Assembly: GCA_021397835.1 (NCBI GenBank)
Contig: JAJFZO010000065.1
Coordinates: 744,001-808,000, forward strand
Direction: 5' to 3'
From: Moringa oleifera
Taxonomy: Eukaryota > Streptophyta > Magnoliopsida > Brassicales > Moringaceae
Length of the DNA: 64,000 bases
This document shows, in pieces, positions 37,439 to 49,399 of this stretch. Positions within the stretch are counted from its first letter, which is position 1, and the number at the start of each line of letters is the position of its first letter. Position numbers and translations under genes: made by a program. The notes under the pieces were generated by a model that saw nothing but the letters and a program-made list of their open reading frames with translations, made no database searches and was not told the DNA's origin.

Positions 37439-38329
37439 ATGGTGCCACAGAGATTGAAGAAGACCATCACTGACAACCCAAAGAAGCTTGCCAACTTAAT
37501 TGACCTTGTAAATCTTCCTTTGACTCTGCGAGAGTTTGTGGGCCAATCTCAGACTTCTCGTTTGGGCTGTTTCATGCGTGTCTGGTCCTATATCAAGGCC
37601 AATAATCTTCAGGTTTCATCTCTGCTTTTTTCTATCGTTTTTTGCTTAATAAAATAGTATATCATCATCAGAATTTTCTAGTGAACTGCTGACATATTGT
37701 AGGATCAATCCATATATGGTATTTGTATGTCACTCCTTGAACTTTATCCATAACGTGCAGCACCTTTTTAGGATTTGGAAATAACCTAGACTTTATTGGA
37801 AGATATTTATTCATTATCCATTTTAATCAATTCCATCTTGCCTTCATATCAGTTGTGAAAAATTGTGGCTATCCATCAATGGCCTCTTTAGATAATTTGT
37901 GAAAGTGGAAAATAATGTTAATCAAATTGGAAAACTCATGATATCTAAAACTTGATTTTTATTGTTCTGTACTTGTGAGTAACTAGCTTTTGCATGACCC
38001 AAAACTAAACGATGATGATTAACATGAAATTTGAATATAGGGAATATACCTGTCAAATACTATCCGTACATGCACACTAATATTTTATGTGGTATGAGCA
38101 TGCGTCTGTGTGGTGTCTGTATAGGAGTGTCGTGTATAGTGCTTGAATGGGTACATTTTGTCTTGATGACGAAAATACTTATGCATTTTCCCCTGATCAG
38201 GATCCAAAAAACAAGAACGTGGTGAATTGTGATGAAAAGTTGAAGAGTATTTTGTTAGGCAAGCCTCAGGTTGAGCTAGCTGAACTTCCTGCATTGATCA
38301 AACTGCATTTTCCAAAAGAGCAAAAGTAA
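37439..38329 (+). CDS. SWIB/MDM2-domain protein, about 100 residues
   Basis: Two exons, 37439-37612 and 38201-38329, join at phase 0 to give 100 residues. Nearly the whole protein is a single SWIB fold: PLTLREFVGQSQTSRLGCFM, RVWSYIKANNLQDPKNKN and LLGKPQVELAELPALIKLHF are its landmarks. SWIB domains occur in SWI/SNF chromatin remodellers and, in plants, in small single-domain proteins sent to nucleus, chloroplast or mitochondrion. The visible N-terminus is basic (MVPQRLKKTITDNPKK) but too short to be a clear transit peptide. The reading frame stays open a little upstream without another ATG, so an additional 5' coding exon cannot be excluded. Start confidence is moderate; domain identity is firm. 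Confidence 0.85.
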
Positions 38330-39115
38330 GTTGTATAGTTTCAGATTAATTTTTTACTTTCGTCTAAAGTAGTCTCTTCTAACGGTGCATCTCAAATTTA
38401 TCTTTGCTACCTCATGTTGTAATGAACAAGATGATGATCTACCTGCTCAGTTTTGTGGTCTATTGTGGCCACTAATTTCAAATTGAAGGCTTTTATCTTT
38501 TTAGTAAATTGTTTCCATATCATCTTTTTTTTTTTTGTGATAATTTTTAGTTGGTAATTTTACCCTTTTCTTAAACGTTGTGCTCATCTTGGCAAATTGA
38601 TTTTATTGAAAAAGATGCTAGAGTTATATTTCTGCTCCTTGTGGAGGTCTTTGTTATGTCACTAAGAGCAGTTCTCTTATCACTCAACAAGTATTCTGCT
38701 AGTCTATATTTTGATATTTTATCTCCACCTTGTTGCATCCACTTTTTCCCCGATCTTAGAAAGAGAACATGACTAATTTCTTTTGCAATGTATCTAAACA
38801 CCTCTACTGCTTTTATGGAGTTATCATGAAAAGTCTATCCCCCACTGATTTCTTTGGATCACTCCAAGGGACCCCATGTACTTTAAATAATGGAAAGAAC
38901 CTTTGAATCCCCTCAGGTTAACTTCAATGTCATGAGTCTTCCATCCGTTAGCCGGATTCTCCAACTCAGATGCCTCAGCCTATTCTATGAAGTCTGGGTT
39001 CAATCTCTCTTGAAGTTTCACGGGAACCTCAGTGATGGTAGCTAATGAAAAAGAATTTACCATCAATTATCTAGACTGTTAGTGTTTGCACATGCTACAT
39101 TTCACTATATGGTGA
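38330..39115. other. Convergent spacer between the SWIB and GDSL genes
   Basis: Holds the 3' UTRs of the two converging genes. No other feature was recognised; short frames on both strands lack support. Confidence 0.5.
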
Positions 39116-40876
39116 TCATAGAAACTGCATTAAGCAATTCTTGAATGCATGATCTGCTATGATGCTGTTTGTTTTCTCAGTGGGGTGGAAGGAATCCCAA
39201 AATACATATTTATCTGCATCTGAGCATGTGAAAGGGTTGATTTCATTACACATATAACTCATCTCAAAGTAACCAGTGCCACAACATGCTGTCTTCACAT
39301 TTTCAAAACCTGTATTTGGCAATTGTGTCAGAGAACTTCACCTGCAAAAAGCACATTAGCATGCACACAGATACCTGTGTCTGCACAAACAGGAGGCTTA
39401 ATGTTCTTAACATGTCAATGAATGAGGCTATTTTAGTTCACAGGCAAGATCAGAAAACATATGTGAAAGACCCCTGAGATCTAGCCACCCCCCCCAGTTA
39501 GTAAGAGATTGTAAGATTGTGAGGATCTAGAACTTGCATATGCATAGGACCCAATTGAGATATCTAGGTCTCACAATGTTCATGCAAGTTCCAGAACTGT
39601 AGAGCTTATCTCTGCAATTTAGAAATAACTGGAGTTAGATTGCAGAGGATATGCCTTCCAAGTTGAACTTCTTATTGAAATTGATTATGATGTCCATGTC
39701 GCATGAAGCACGATTATTTGGAAAGATTTAAGAAAACTTACCAAAGAAATCTGGCTTCTGAATGATTTCTGAGAGAATAGGATAGGGGTTTGTAAGCACC
39801 AGGCGGATCCCTACAAGCTCCCTGTTCAGTTTCATTACCAAGCCCTCCAACTTCTCATTGAAATCTCTAGCCACATTATTGTACTCCTCCACGCAGTCAG
39901 TGCCTAGGAGGATGTTTGTTGTTCTTTCCAGCGGTAAGCACCCCATCGGAGGAAGCCCAGCTATAGATATCTTCCGAGCCCCTAGCCTGTAAATGTCTTT
40001 GATGAAATTTCTAGCGATGCCTAACAGAAAAATCTGGTACTCCTCGACAGAAAACTCTGATGATCTGTCTGGAAGAACATAGTAATTTTCTAGGAAATCG
40101 TTGGTTCCAATGCTTATCAGGTAAAGTGCTTCCACAAGCACCTCATTCGCTTGCTGGTTGCCTAGATAACCTCGTAGCTTTGTTTGATATTCTTTGTAGT
40201 GCTCTAATTCCTTCCAAAGAGGCATTACATTCTGCAAGGCATCGTGAATGAAGAAGATAGCATTTAAGTAGAACATAAATAATTTATTGAAATTCTGTCT
40301 CCCTAACGTAGCTTTCTGAGTATGCTTGGTATATTTTCATACTGTTTTAGTATGAATTCCAATTACTATATGAAAAATACTTAGAAACTTGATTCTTTGT
40401 CAGAAAAGATGGCTGAGTGAAAATTAACTTCATACAAAGCAATAAATTATGACTCTTTGCTTAGTCCTTACATGGACACTATTGTGGAGTTAAGTCATAG
40501 CTTGACTTACTAGCACATCTGAAGTAGCATTGTCATAACCAGTTCCAGCAGAAGCAAAGCAGACTCCAGTAGCAAAATCTTCTATGTCATACTGTGGATC
40601 CAGGTATGCAGGTACTGTTGGCTTGATACCAAAACCTTCAGAAATGAAGTCTGTTGGAATCCGACCGTTGGAAAACCGTCCAGTTGGCTGGCTACCAATA
40701 AAATCCCGTCCATATGGCTCAAAATTGCTCTTTAGAACTGTGGAGATCTGGTTGTTATTCCCTGAATCTACAGAAGAGTCTCCAAACACAATGATAGCTG
40801 GAACTTTTGCATTTAGCTTTGACAATTGCAATAGGAGATAAGCTAAGAGGAAACCAAGAACTGCTTTGTATGCCAT
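39116..40876 (-). CDS. GDSL esterase/lipase, secreted
   Basis: This is an SGNH hydrolase of the large plant GDSL family, acting on ester substrates, usually outside the cell; the substrate is not predictable. Exons are 40876-40511, 40231-39742 and 39309-39116, 349 residues. Residues 1-24 are a signal peptide (LGFLLAYLLLQLSKLNA). Block I is VFGDSSVDSGNNN with the catalytic Ser34. Block II Gly lies in AGTGYDN, block III is SIGTNDF with Asn166 and block V is FWDSFHPTE with Asp324 and His327, so the catalytic set is complete. Several cysteines (ACCGTGYF, YMCNE) match the family's C-terminal disulfides. Family length is about 350 residues. The first intron is 279 nt and the second 432 nt. It is transcribed towards the SWIB gene. 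Confidence 0.95.
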
Positions 40877-43129
40877 ATTTTCCTAGGTTCTGATAGACAA
40901 GTTTATATTATCATGTTGAGCAGGAAGGCGGCTGGTGAAGCTGGTGTGGAATATTCTCAGTTGAGTGAGGAAGGCGAAAATATTAGTTTTTCTGTTTAGG
41001 TGGATGGTGTTTGTTGAGACTTAATTGCCTTAGGTGGGAGAATGCTTGCTTGTTTTGTATAAGTTGATAAAGGACAGTTGGTCACCTTGTCATGACACCA
41101 ATAGAACTTTCTAAATTGAGTAATCATCTTATCAGGAAGGATATTAGTTGACAGAGAGAAAGTATTCCCCCTTGCATTCTGCATTCACAAACAGGAAAAT
41201 ATCTTCTGATGTCTTGAGTTTTTTTGAACTGTTGTTCGTGTTAATTAAGTATTTGATCTTTGCTATGCATGCCTTTATGTACTTGGCAGAGATTTTTAGT
41301 CTTCTCGGTGCATTATTCTTGATCATTTAAGTTTTCTTATTCATTGTTCTTGATCGTATAGGTTGTCTTGTTCGTTGTTCTTGATCATAAAATAGAGAGA
41401 GTGGTATGCATCAAAGTGGAAGTGCATTTTCCTACCATGTGAAACTCTAAAAGTTGCAGATTTTGAAATCTTCGTCGAGCATCTTTTATTTCTGTTTACT
41501 AGTTGGCATCCAATAATGTTTTTTGTCTGCATTGGTTGGCAGTTAACGAATTGAACTTTGGCCTGTATGAATTCTGTTTTACATTACTTGCATAACTGTG
41601 GAAGCTGTATGGGATCCAGAATTGTGCCTTTACCTTCCAGCTTTAAGAGTCAGATGCATCTAGAGATAGGTTAGTCTCTTGCATCTGGGCCATCAAAGTC
41701 AGCACCTTGCTCTTACAGTTTATGGGTTCCATCCGATATGAACGGTTCAGATGCAACCGGAGAGTCGTAATGAGTTACCGAGGAACTTCCCGTTTAGATA
41801 GGATCACAAGGGAATTGTGACACACCAGCTCCTTTATACTTCTGCCTGGTGGCTGCATGCATGGCCTTTCTACCAGACTTTGGATTTAGCTCCGTGGATG
41901 CTTCTGAGAGAGCCAAGCAATAGGAAAAGTCAGTTTGGTACATCATCCATATATGCTTTATGATTTATGTTATGTATATTATATGATTTAATCACAGACC
42001 GAAACTAATTCAAAAAGAAAACCATCTTTGTGGGTTGGGCCAAATGCCATAAATGGACCAAATGCTAACTACGAACCTCTCACATTGGAACTTAACTGCC
42101 CCAGTCAAAGAGAGAGCCCCTCGTGTCCCGGGTGGGCCTGCACTCATTCCCCTTCCATGGCCGACAGGTTGGAATCATACTAGAATTCGGTTTGGTTGGA
42201 AGAATTGCCTTGTTTATCTTCTTTTCTCTTGTTTCCAAGTTTAAGATATTATATAAATATTAAAATTTTAATATTTAATTTAAAATAATATATTTTTTTG
42301 AATTAGATTAAAATTTTTAATTTTGAATGTTATTATATCGATTGGATTAATATATATTAAATTTTTTGATTTATTTCAAATTAGATTTTAGTTGAAATAA
42401 TAAAAGATTAACAGCATTTTTTTGTTAAAATATTTCAAAAATAAATGAAATAAATTTTATACTACAACTTAACTTCATCTTTTAAATTTAAATGATTTTT
42501 GATTCATATTTTTTAATGTATTTTTGATTTTTAAAAAATGTAAATTTAAAAATATTTTAACACAAAAATTTTGAAAATTTTATAACAGTTATTTGAATAT
42601 CTTTTCTAAACTTGTAAAAAATTTCAATTAAAATTTGTTATATAAAATTTTTAATTAAATATGTTTAATTTTTTTAAAAAATTTAATTGAATTAAATTAA
42701 ATTGAGAATATAAATAAAAATTTGTAAAATTTAATTTATTTAATATTTATCTTTAATTTGATAAACAAAACGAAATTAAATAAACAAAGCCAAGATGAAA
42801 AAACATATTGGACCCGCGGTTTATACCGAAGCGGAAAGGAGCTTTGTTTCTGGAGGCTTCCAAAGGAAAAGCCTAACTACTTACAAGTTACTTCCCGATA
42901 ATACCCCCGTCCCAGGACGCATCACGGCCACGTTTGCAGCGCAAGGGAGACCATGGTTCCGTCAACCTCATAAAAATCACAAAACCCTGACTGTTCCTTT
43001 CTTTCTTTCTCCCCAAGGACGTTTTTCCCTCTTATTGTCCTCATTTTCTCTTCCCCTTAACACATATTTATCTCTCTTACTAAAATCTCATCCCTTTTTG
43101 CGCCTCTAAATTCTTGATCTTCTTCAGTA
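40877..43129. other. Divergent spacer between the GDSL and GrpE genes
   Basis: Contains the GDSL promoter on the left and the GrpE leader on the right (CT-rich near 43,000-43,090). The block 42,240-42,780 is very AT-rich. A plus-strand frame at 42795-43109 has no family resemblance and overlaps the likely GrpE leader. A 31-bp repeat is listed separately. Confidence 0.5.
41316..41393. repeat. 31-bp tandem repeat, about 2.5 copies
   Basis: TTCTTGATCA/G begins at 41316, 41347 and 41378, a constant 31-bp period. Between them the sequence TTTAAG/TATAGG-TTTTCTTATTCATTG varies at a few positions. It lies in the spacer upstream of the GDSL gene. Confidence 0.7.
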
Positions 43130-45797
43130 ATGTTGGTGTCTAGGGTTTTGTCACGTGTCTCAAGGAGCGTGTGCCGACGCTCCTTGCTCCTTGCTGCTCC
43201 GGCGAAGCGTCAGGTCCCGATCCTTTCCAAGGAGTTTCATTCTCTTTTATATGAGTCTCCAACCAAGGTAATTGTCGGTATTGATTGATTTTCTTGTTTA
43301 GGTTTTTAGTAGGGTTTAGGCAGGGTTTAAGTTTTCTGCCTAAATTTTGGCCCAAACTATGGATTTTTCTACTTGAGACTCTGTCTTTTTTTCTATTAGA
43401 AGCTTTCGTCTGCGTTGGTTTCTTCATTTCTATTGTTGAAAATTTTATGGATTTTTAAAATCTTTTAGTGGGAACTTATTCTATTTTAGATTGGTTTTAG
43501 CTTGTTATGCTTCTTATTTTTCATATTTTAATTGTTGTTGAGGTTTGTTTGTTGTTTGTGCATTGCTGAAACTGAATTACAACATCTATATTCATCATCG
43601 TGTTCTCTTGTGGTATTTAATTTTTTTTTTCCATCAGTTTGATTGGGGAATTAAGGTTTTTGGTTTATGTTTGCAATTATCTGGAACTTCTACTGGGCTT
43701 CCTATTTGTTAATTAAACTGTTAGATTACCTGAATTTCACAGCGTTTAGGCTTTTATTGGCATTTAGTGTTTGAAGTTTCACATCTTTGTATCCATATGG
43801 TTTCCAATAATTCAGACATGGGACATTCAATTCTCTGTTATGTTCTGCTTTACTTGGAGTATAACGTGTTTGTTAAGCTGCATTTCAGTGGCAAACAATT
43901 AGTGTTCATATAGCATCTGAATAAAATTCATGATTATTGTAAAGGGCTGGACCGTTGGCTAAACATGCGATTGATCAGTAGACATGTACTCTAGGTTAGA
44001 TCATCTTGATTGCTTTCCTATTTATGTGCAGTGTATCAGAAATTTAAATAGCCCTGAGATCATGCCGGGAAGTTTTGTTGTTATCACGAGCAAACCTAAC
44101 ATTTTTTCTTTTGTTTGTTAAAATATCTTTATTTTGATTGGTTCCTTAAATGTTTAGGATTTTCTCAATGTTATAAAGATTTGTGGTGCATCTTTAAATT
44201 TTGTCTGTGAAGTTTACCTGACATGTTAATCTTTTGCATTCCAGTCAATAGCAACTGAGATCCCTCTGTTACATCATTCAACCTTAAATTCCTCCACATT
44301 TCAACGGCTTGGGATTGCTTCATCAGCATCCCCTGAACGCAACGAAAAAGATGCTGGGAGTGCTGCAGAGAATAATGGTACAGAGCCTAGAAATGCTAGT
44401 GGAGAGGATGGTGATAAAGAGGATTCAGGAGGGACTAAAGTTACTGCCCAAGCTAAAGAATCAGGTTCTGATTCAGAATCTCAACCTTCTATGTCCCAAT
44501 CTGTCAAAAGAAGCAGAAGAGGTACTAAACGAATTGCATTTTCTGATTCAGATTCAGAGAGCGATAATGAGTTGTCTAAGGATGATTTGGTGAAACTCGT
44601 GGTGGAGAAAGAAGAGCTTCTGAAGAGTAAGCAAAAAGAGATTCAGCAAATGCAAGATAAAGTTCTTCGGACATATGCAGAAATGGAGAATGTCATGGAC
44701 AGGACAAGACGTGAAGCCGAGAACTCCAAAAAATTTGCCATACAGGTTTTTGCTGACATGATGACTGCTTGTTTTCATACTGAACTATAGATCTGTCAAA
44801 GAATTGCTAAATGCTTCATCTCATACTAATGTCCACAATTATGTGGCAGAATTTCGCTAAGAGCCTGTTGGATGTAGCAGACAATTTAGGAAGAGCTTCT
44901 TCTGTTGTCAAAGAAAGTTTCTCAAAAATTGATGCATCTAACGATACCGATGGAGCTGCACCGCTGCTAAAGACCCTTCTTGAAGGGGTTGAAATGACTG
45001 AGAAACAGCTTGCAGAGGTGGAAAAATATATCTTGTTATTTGTGAATCTGTTTTTCTTTGTTTTCTAGTTTCTGCATATATTGTTAGAAAAAGGAGATTG
45101 TCTATGAAGTCCATTCTGAGCCAATTTTAATGGGTTGGTCTCTTTATTCAGTTTTTGACAGTTTCACTTATGTTTTGGTGCCAGGTTTTTAAGAAGTATG
45201 GAGTAGAAAAATTCAATCCTTTAGGTGAGCCATTTGATCCAAATAAGCATAACGCAGTATTCCAAACAGCAGATCCTTCCAAGCCTCCAGGCGTGGTTGC
45301 TGTTGTTCTAAAGGTATGATATTTAATGGATCAGTTATCTTTGCAGATAATTGTATTAGTAATGGTTGCATTTTTCTGCAAAAATAAGGATGGCTTATGA
45401 TGCTACCTGTCGTCATCTATGCAGTATGCAGTGACATGAATTCTGAGTTGGTTCTGTAGCATCTCTCTGTTTCTAACTTTACCTGCATTGTGATTGATAG
45501 AATCTGTGGTTTATGTTATGACTATTGGGCTGTGTTTGATTGGTTGAATGTGTGACTTGTGTATCCTAGTGATTGATTGTTCACTTTTCAATACGATTTG
45601 GTCTCCTGGTGTAAAAGAATATTGTGTCTCATATTTATTTTACTTGAAATGAACTCGAGTGACTTATGTCAGCTTGGATCTTCTGTTCTGTTTTGCAGTC
45701 AGGTTACACACTTTACGATCGAGTTATCCGACCAGCTGAAGTTGGTGTTACACAAGCAGTTGAGAATGAAGAGGCTGATAAAGGATCTGAAGCTTGA
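43130..45797 (+). CDS. GrpE, mitochondrial nucleotide exchange factor (Mge1-like)
   Basis: GrpE releases ADP from Hsp70; in mitochondria this drives protein import and folding. Exons are 43130-43267, 44245-44745, 44850-45017, 45185-45313 and 45699-45797, 344 residues. The N-terminus is Arg- and Ser-rich without acidic residues (MLVSRVLSRVSRSVCRRS), as in a mitochondrial presequence. Residues about 60-145 form a polar linker rich in Glu, Asp and Ser with a basic KRSRRGTKR patch. The GrpE core follows: a long helix (ELLKSKQKEIQQMQDKVLR, ENVMDRTRREAENSKKFAIQ), then NFAKSLLDVADNLGRA, and the beta-rich head ending in VAVVLKSGYTLYDRVIRPAE. The first intron is 977 nt. The product ends with an acidic tail. 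Confidence 0.93.
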
Positions 45798-46909
45798 AGG
45801 CAGAGGCTCCGAAGCTTTACCAAAAATGATTACGAAGTTTCCGAGTCTCCAAGTTTTGCGGAAGGAGATGCGAAGTTTCCGTTGTGTAGCTTGGTGCATC
45901 AGACAAAATTTTCCAGCATTAAAATTAACCTTTCTCTGAGTGTTTGACTTGCAAAATGAGATGGCATAAGAGGATTTATGCTGCAGTTATTTTCTTTTTC
46001 TACTTAAGATTATAAATGCTGTTTAGAGCTTTATTTTTGTAACATTATAATTGGTTTTTGGGTGTCAATGACAATGCTCTATGTTTTTGATTGGATAGCG
46101 CTGTGCATATGGATGTTATTCCTGGACTCATCATTTTTATTGTACTACTACAGTAAGCGGAGGAGGTGAACATCTTCAAATGCACATCGGCCCATGTGAC
46201 ATTTTGTTGGGTCACTGTAGACAGGTGTGATTGTTACCTTTCATCCAATGAGATGCTTGGTCCCCTAACATTTTTGCGAGACAAGTAAAATAAAGAACTC
46301 AATGTAAGATGTGTTAAAGATTTCATTGCATAAGGGAGGCCTTCTTAAGCTTGTCTCTTCTTTTCTCATTGTTCTTTCATTGTACTTAAAATTCAATTTT
46401 ATGAAAATGTTAGCCCATTGCATCCACTGAAAATGTTCAATTTATTATTCAAATAGGAAATTTGATTATCAATTTTGGGTTGTCTAGAGAACGGTTTCAC
46501 ACTTTCATAAACTGACCAATTTCAATTTTTACAGTCAGAACATCAATGGACGCCCAATCCAAAAACGCCATCCACAATATAATGTACAGAAACAAATCAG
46601 GGGTGCGGGGCATGAGGAAGAAAGTTGGTAACAGTGACCAAGGCAGAAATATATATATACACACACACAGATAGAGATATATCCATCGATCAAGTGTATG
46701 TATATTATGTGCTGATAATTTAGAGAAATCTGAATCCTACTTAATTACAAGATATGCATCTAACACTACTTAGCAGTCACTAAATTCTGATTTCACATCA
46801 GTGTGCCATTGATCACATGTCTTGCTGCACAGCTGGGTATCAACCCACGGTCCAATATCCACTTGAGCTTGCTGTCTTTGATGGACCCTCTTTGTTCCGC
46901 CCAGTAGAA
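45798..46909. other. Convergent spacer between GrpE and the 184-residue gene
   Basis: Contains GrpE 3' UTR, then AT-rich spacer with a short (CA)n/(TA)n stretch near 46,650-46,670, then the 3' UTR of the minus-strand gene. No other feature was recognised. Confidence 0.5.
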
Positions 46910-49015
46910 TCAAGCTCTTCGTTGTGGCCTTTTAAGCACAGACCTAAATCCAGATGCCTTGTGTTTGGGTCCTGCAGAGCATGGAGATTATTGTTAACAC
47001 ACTTATGTGACCAAATGTCATTGTGAAGCTTATGTTCACTAGCTTAACTAATACACTTATGTGACAAAATTCTGCTCACACCATGAATTGTGAGAGTTAA
47101 GGGACAGAAGAGAGTTACTTTTTCATTGTGTAATCTATGATCCGTATCGAGGAAAAAGAAAATGTAACACTTAGCCCTCTTACCAACTTTTTTCTAGGCA
47201 AAAATGATGATGGTTATTGTCTTCATGCATAAATATAGCTTTTTCTCATAAATATGCAAGGGATATACAAAAAAAAAATGGCCAACTGCTATTGTAATTA
47301 CCTCGTAGAGAAAACTTGAGGGAAATTTTATCAACTCTGTCAAAACTACAGTGCACAGTATTTAACATTTGATGTTCAAAATGGCAAAGAGAGTTGATCC
47401 AGGACAAGATACACAATCAGAAAAGCCATGATCATTTATGCAAAAGGATGAAATCTGATTCTTATACAAATGTGTTGGTATTGGACCTGCAAAAGCTACT
47501 CTTATTCCACCCCTTGTATGTGATGCCCAGGATTTCTGAAAATAAAATGGATTTATAATCAATTTCACAAAAGAGCAACAACTAAAATCAATTCAGTCTT
47601 GGGGCAACCTCAATTTGAGGCGAGATAATCCCTTATCATGTCCTAAGAACATGTTACGACATCAGCGCTACCTTGAGCATAATCACGAGTTCAAGTCTTC
47701 AGGCCACCGCACAATACATTGGCCATTTCAGTCTTAGAAAGGCAACCAAACTGATGACATCAAAAACACAAGGGTTTCCAGTAGAGAGGTCAGAGAAGTG
47801 GTCAAAAACAAAACACGGCCTCAAGTACTACCCCTTCACCCTTCTCAACACCAATCCTTGGAAGTAAGTCAAGGGCATAACTAGACCCTAGATTTCGATC
47901 CATACAAGTGCTAGAAAATCAGATCTAAAGTTAACTCAGTTTTACGTTCTTTTTGTCCTTATCAGATCAACAAGCTAAGATACTTGTGACAAATGAATTT
48001 CTAAAAGCACCTGAGTTTCCTTCTTCAAGTCTTTGTTGATGTTCAGCTCATCTTTTTGAGATGCTGACCAGGCTGCAAACTGATAGGTCTCATTTTTGCT
48101 AGCATCATCTTCTTCCTCTTTTGCAGCTCTCTTTTTCCTCTCTTCTATCACAGCAATCTGGAAAATAGAGACATCAATCAATCCATTAGACAGAGATTGC
48201 AGAACACGAAGCTAGCTTCTCCTCTTCCAAACCCGCACCCTCAAAGCAAACCATAAAAGGAAAAAAAAAAAAAAAACTTTGCAGCCTTGGCTCGACAGAA
48301 ACCTAAGGATGAACCACAAAAAGTTGGATTTAAAATTACATCATGTTTTCAAACTTCTTACGCTCGTGAGGAATTTCAATTGAAAAGATTAGCACAATCA
48401 GCACATAAAGAAAGGGGAACAAGAATTCACACAGAGTAATAGCAAAAGTTAACTATCTACAAGGCAAAAGTTAGTTCTTTAACAATTAATGCAAGCACAA
48501 GTCCAGAATAAGAATTTCCAAGTAACGAAGTAATACTCACTTAAACTCAACCTCAAATAAAAACTGAGAGGTGTAAAATAATCCAAACCCAAAACCCCAG
48601 AAGTGAAGCCTCGATACTCATAAACTCTGACACTAAGAAACTTCATATAGGCAAGACATCCATTCGCATATGCACATAACAGACGCATGCATAGACAAAT
48701 AATTAAGCGTGTACTTACAGGGGTGTATCTAAACCTGCGTCTGGCCGGCTCCTCGGCTGCGCCAGAGCCGTTCTCGGGGCCGGCAGGGGAGGAGGTCGAG
48801 GAGGAAAGTGGGGTCCACTTACAGAGAAGCAGACGAGAACAGGCAGCGTTGTTATCGCTATGGCCGTTGGATTGAGAGGAGCGGTAATTCACGGTGGATG
48901 ATGGAGACACGTGGACCCACTTCTTCTTCCACTTCCTGACCGGGCCGTTGAAGACCGACGTTGCTGGGCCGTACCTCGAAGAAGCCCGGCCCAGTCTCGA
49001 TCCCACTCCCTCCAT
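46910..49015 (-). CDS. Uncharacterised plant protein of 184 residues
   Basis: I do not recognise a named function. Four exons join in frame: 49015-48719, 48157-48011, 47535-47487 and 46971-46910. The first 99 residues carry MEGVGSRLGRASSRYGPAT and the basic, aromatic RKWKKKWVHVSPS, then a Ser-rich stretch, then LLLCKWTPLSSST and RRRFRYTP. Residues 100-148 are a highly charged, probably helical segment (IEERKKRAAKEEEDDASK). The end is basic (FRSVLKRPQRRA). There is no signal peptide or membrane segment, so it is probably soluble and nuclear or cytosolic. The last two exons are small and their join is the least certain; an alternative ending is possible if the intron after residue 99 is retained. 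Splice sites of exons 1 and 2 are good. The gene is transcribed divergently from trigger factor, with 384 bp between the two ATGs. Confidence 0.7.
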
Positions 49016-49399
49016 TTCTCCTTCTCTCCTCCGCTGTCTCCGCCTCCTGCACTCGGTGGTCCTCCTTTTCTCTCCTTTTTCCTCTTTTTTTGGATTTTAA
49101 CGATCGTTAGGGAGCACACAGAAGAGAACGAACCAGTCCTCCAGTTCCAGCTTATAAAAATGGTCTACTGGGAAGCCGCCTAAACGAGTGACATCAGATA
49201 GGAAACGACGACGTCTCCTGTCTACATGTAATATCTGCAAGTACTAACTACCGCTATAACTAACCAGCAAGTACTGTCTCACCCTATGTCAAGCTCTTTA
49301 ATAACGTTAATTACTTCTTACTTCGAAAAAACGCACCGTTTTACTGGAACAAAAATATCAATCTCATCTACAAGGAGCTTCAGTCTCATCAGATCAAAA
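49016..49399. promoter_or_regulatory. Divergent promoter region shared by two genes
   Basis: Only 384 bp lie between the start codon of the minus-strand 184-residue protein (49015) and that of the plus-strand trigger factor (49400). Both leaders and both promoters must lie here or overlap. GAAACGACGACGT near 49,201 and a pyrimidine-rich patch at 49,016-49,090 (the leader of the minus gene) are visible. No clear TATA box was found on either side. Confidence 0.55.

Noticed and set aside
42795..43109. Plus-strand frame of 104 codons before GrpE
   Set aside because: It covers the CT-rich GrpE leader and ends just before the GrpE ATG in another frame; composition is that of a leader.
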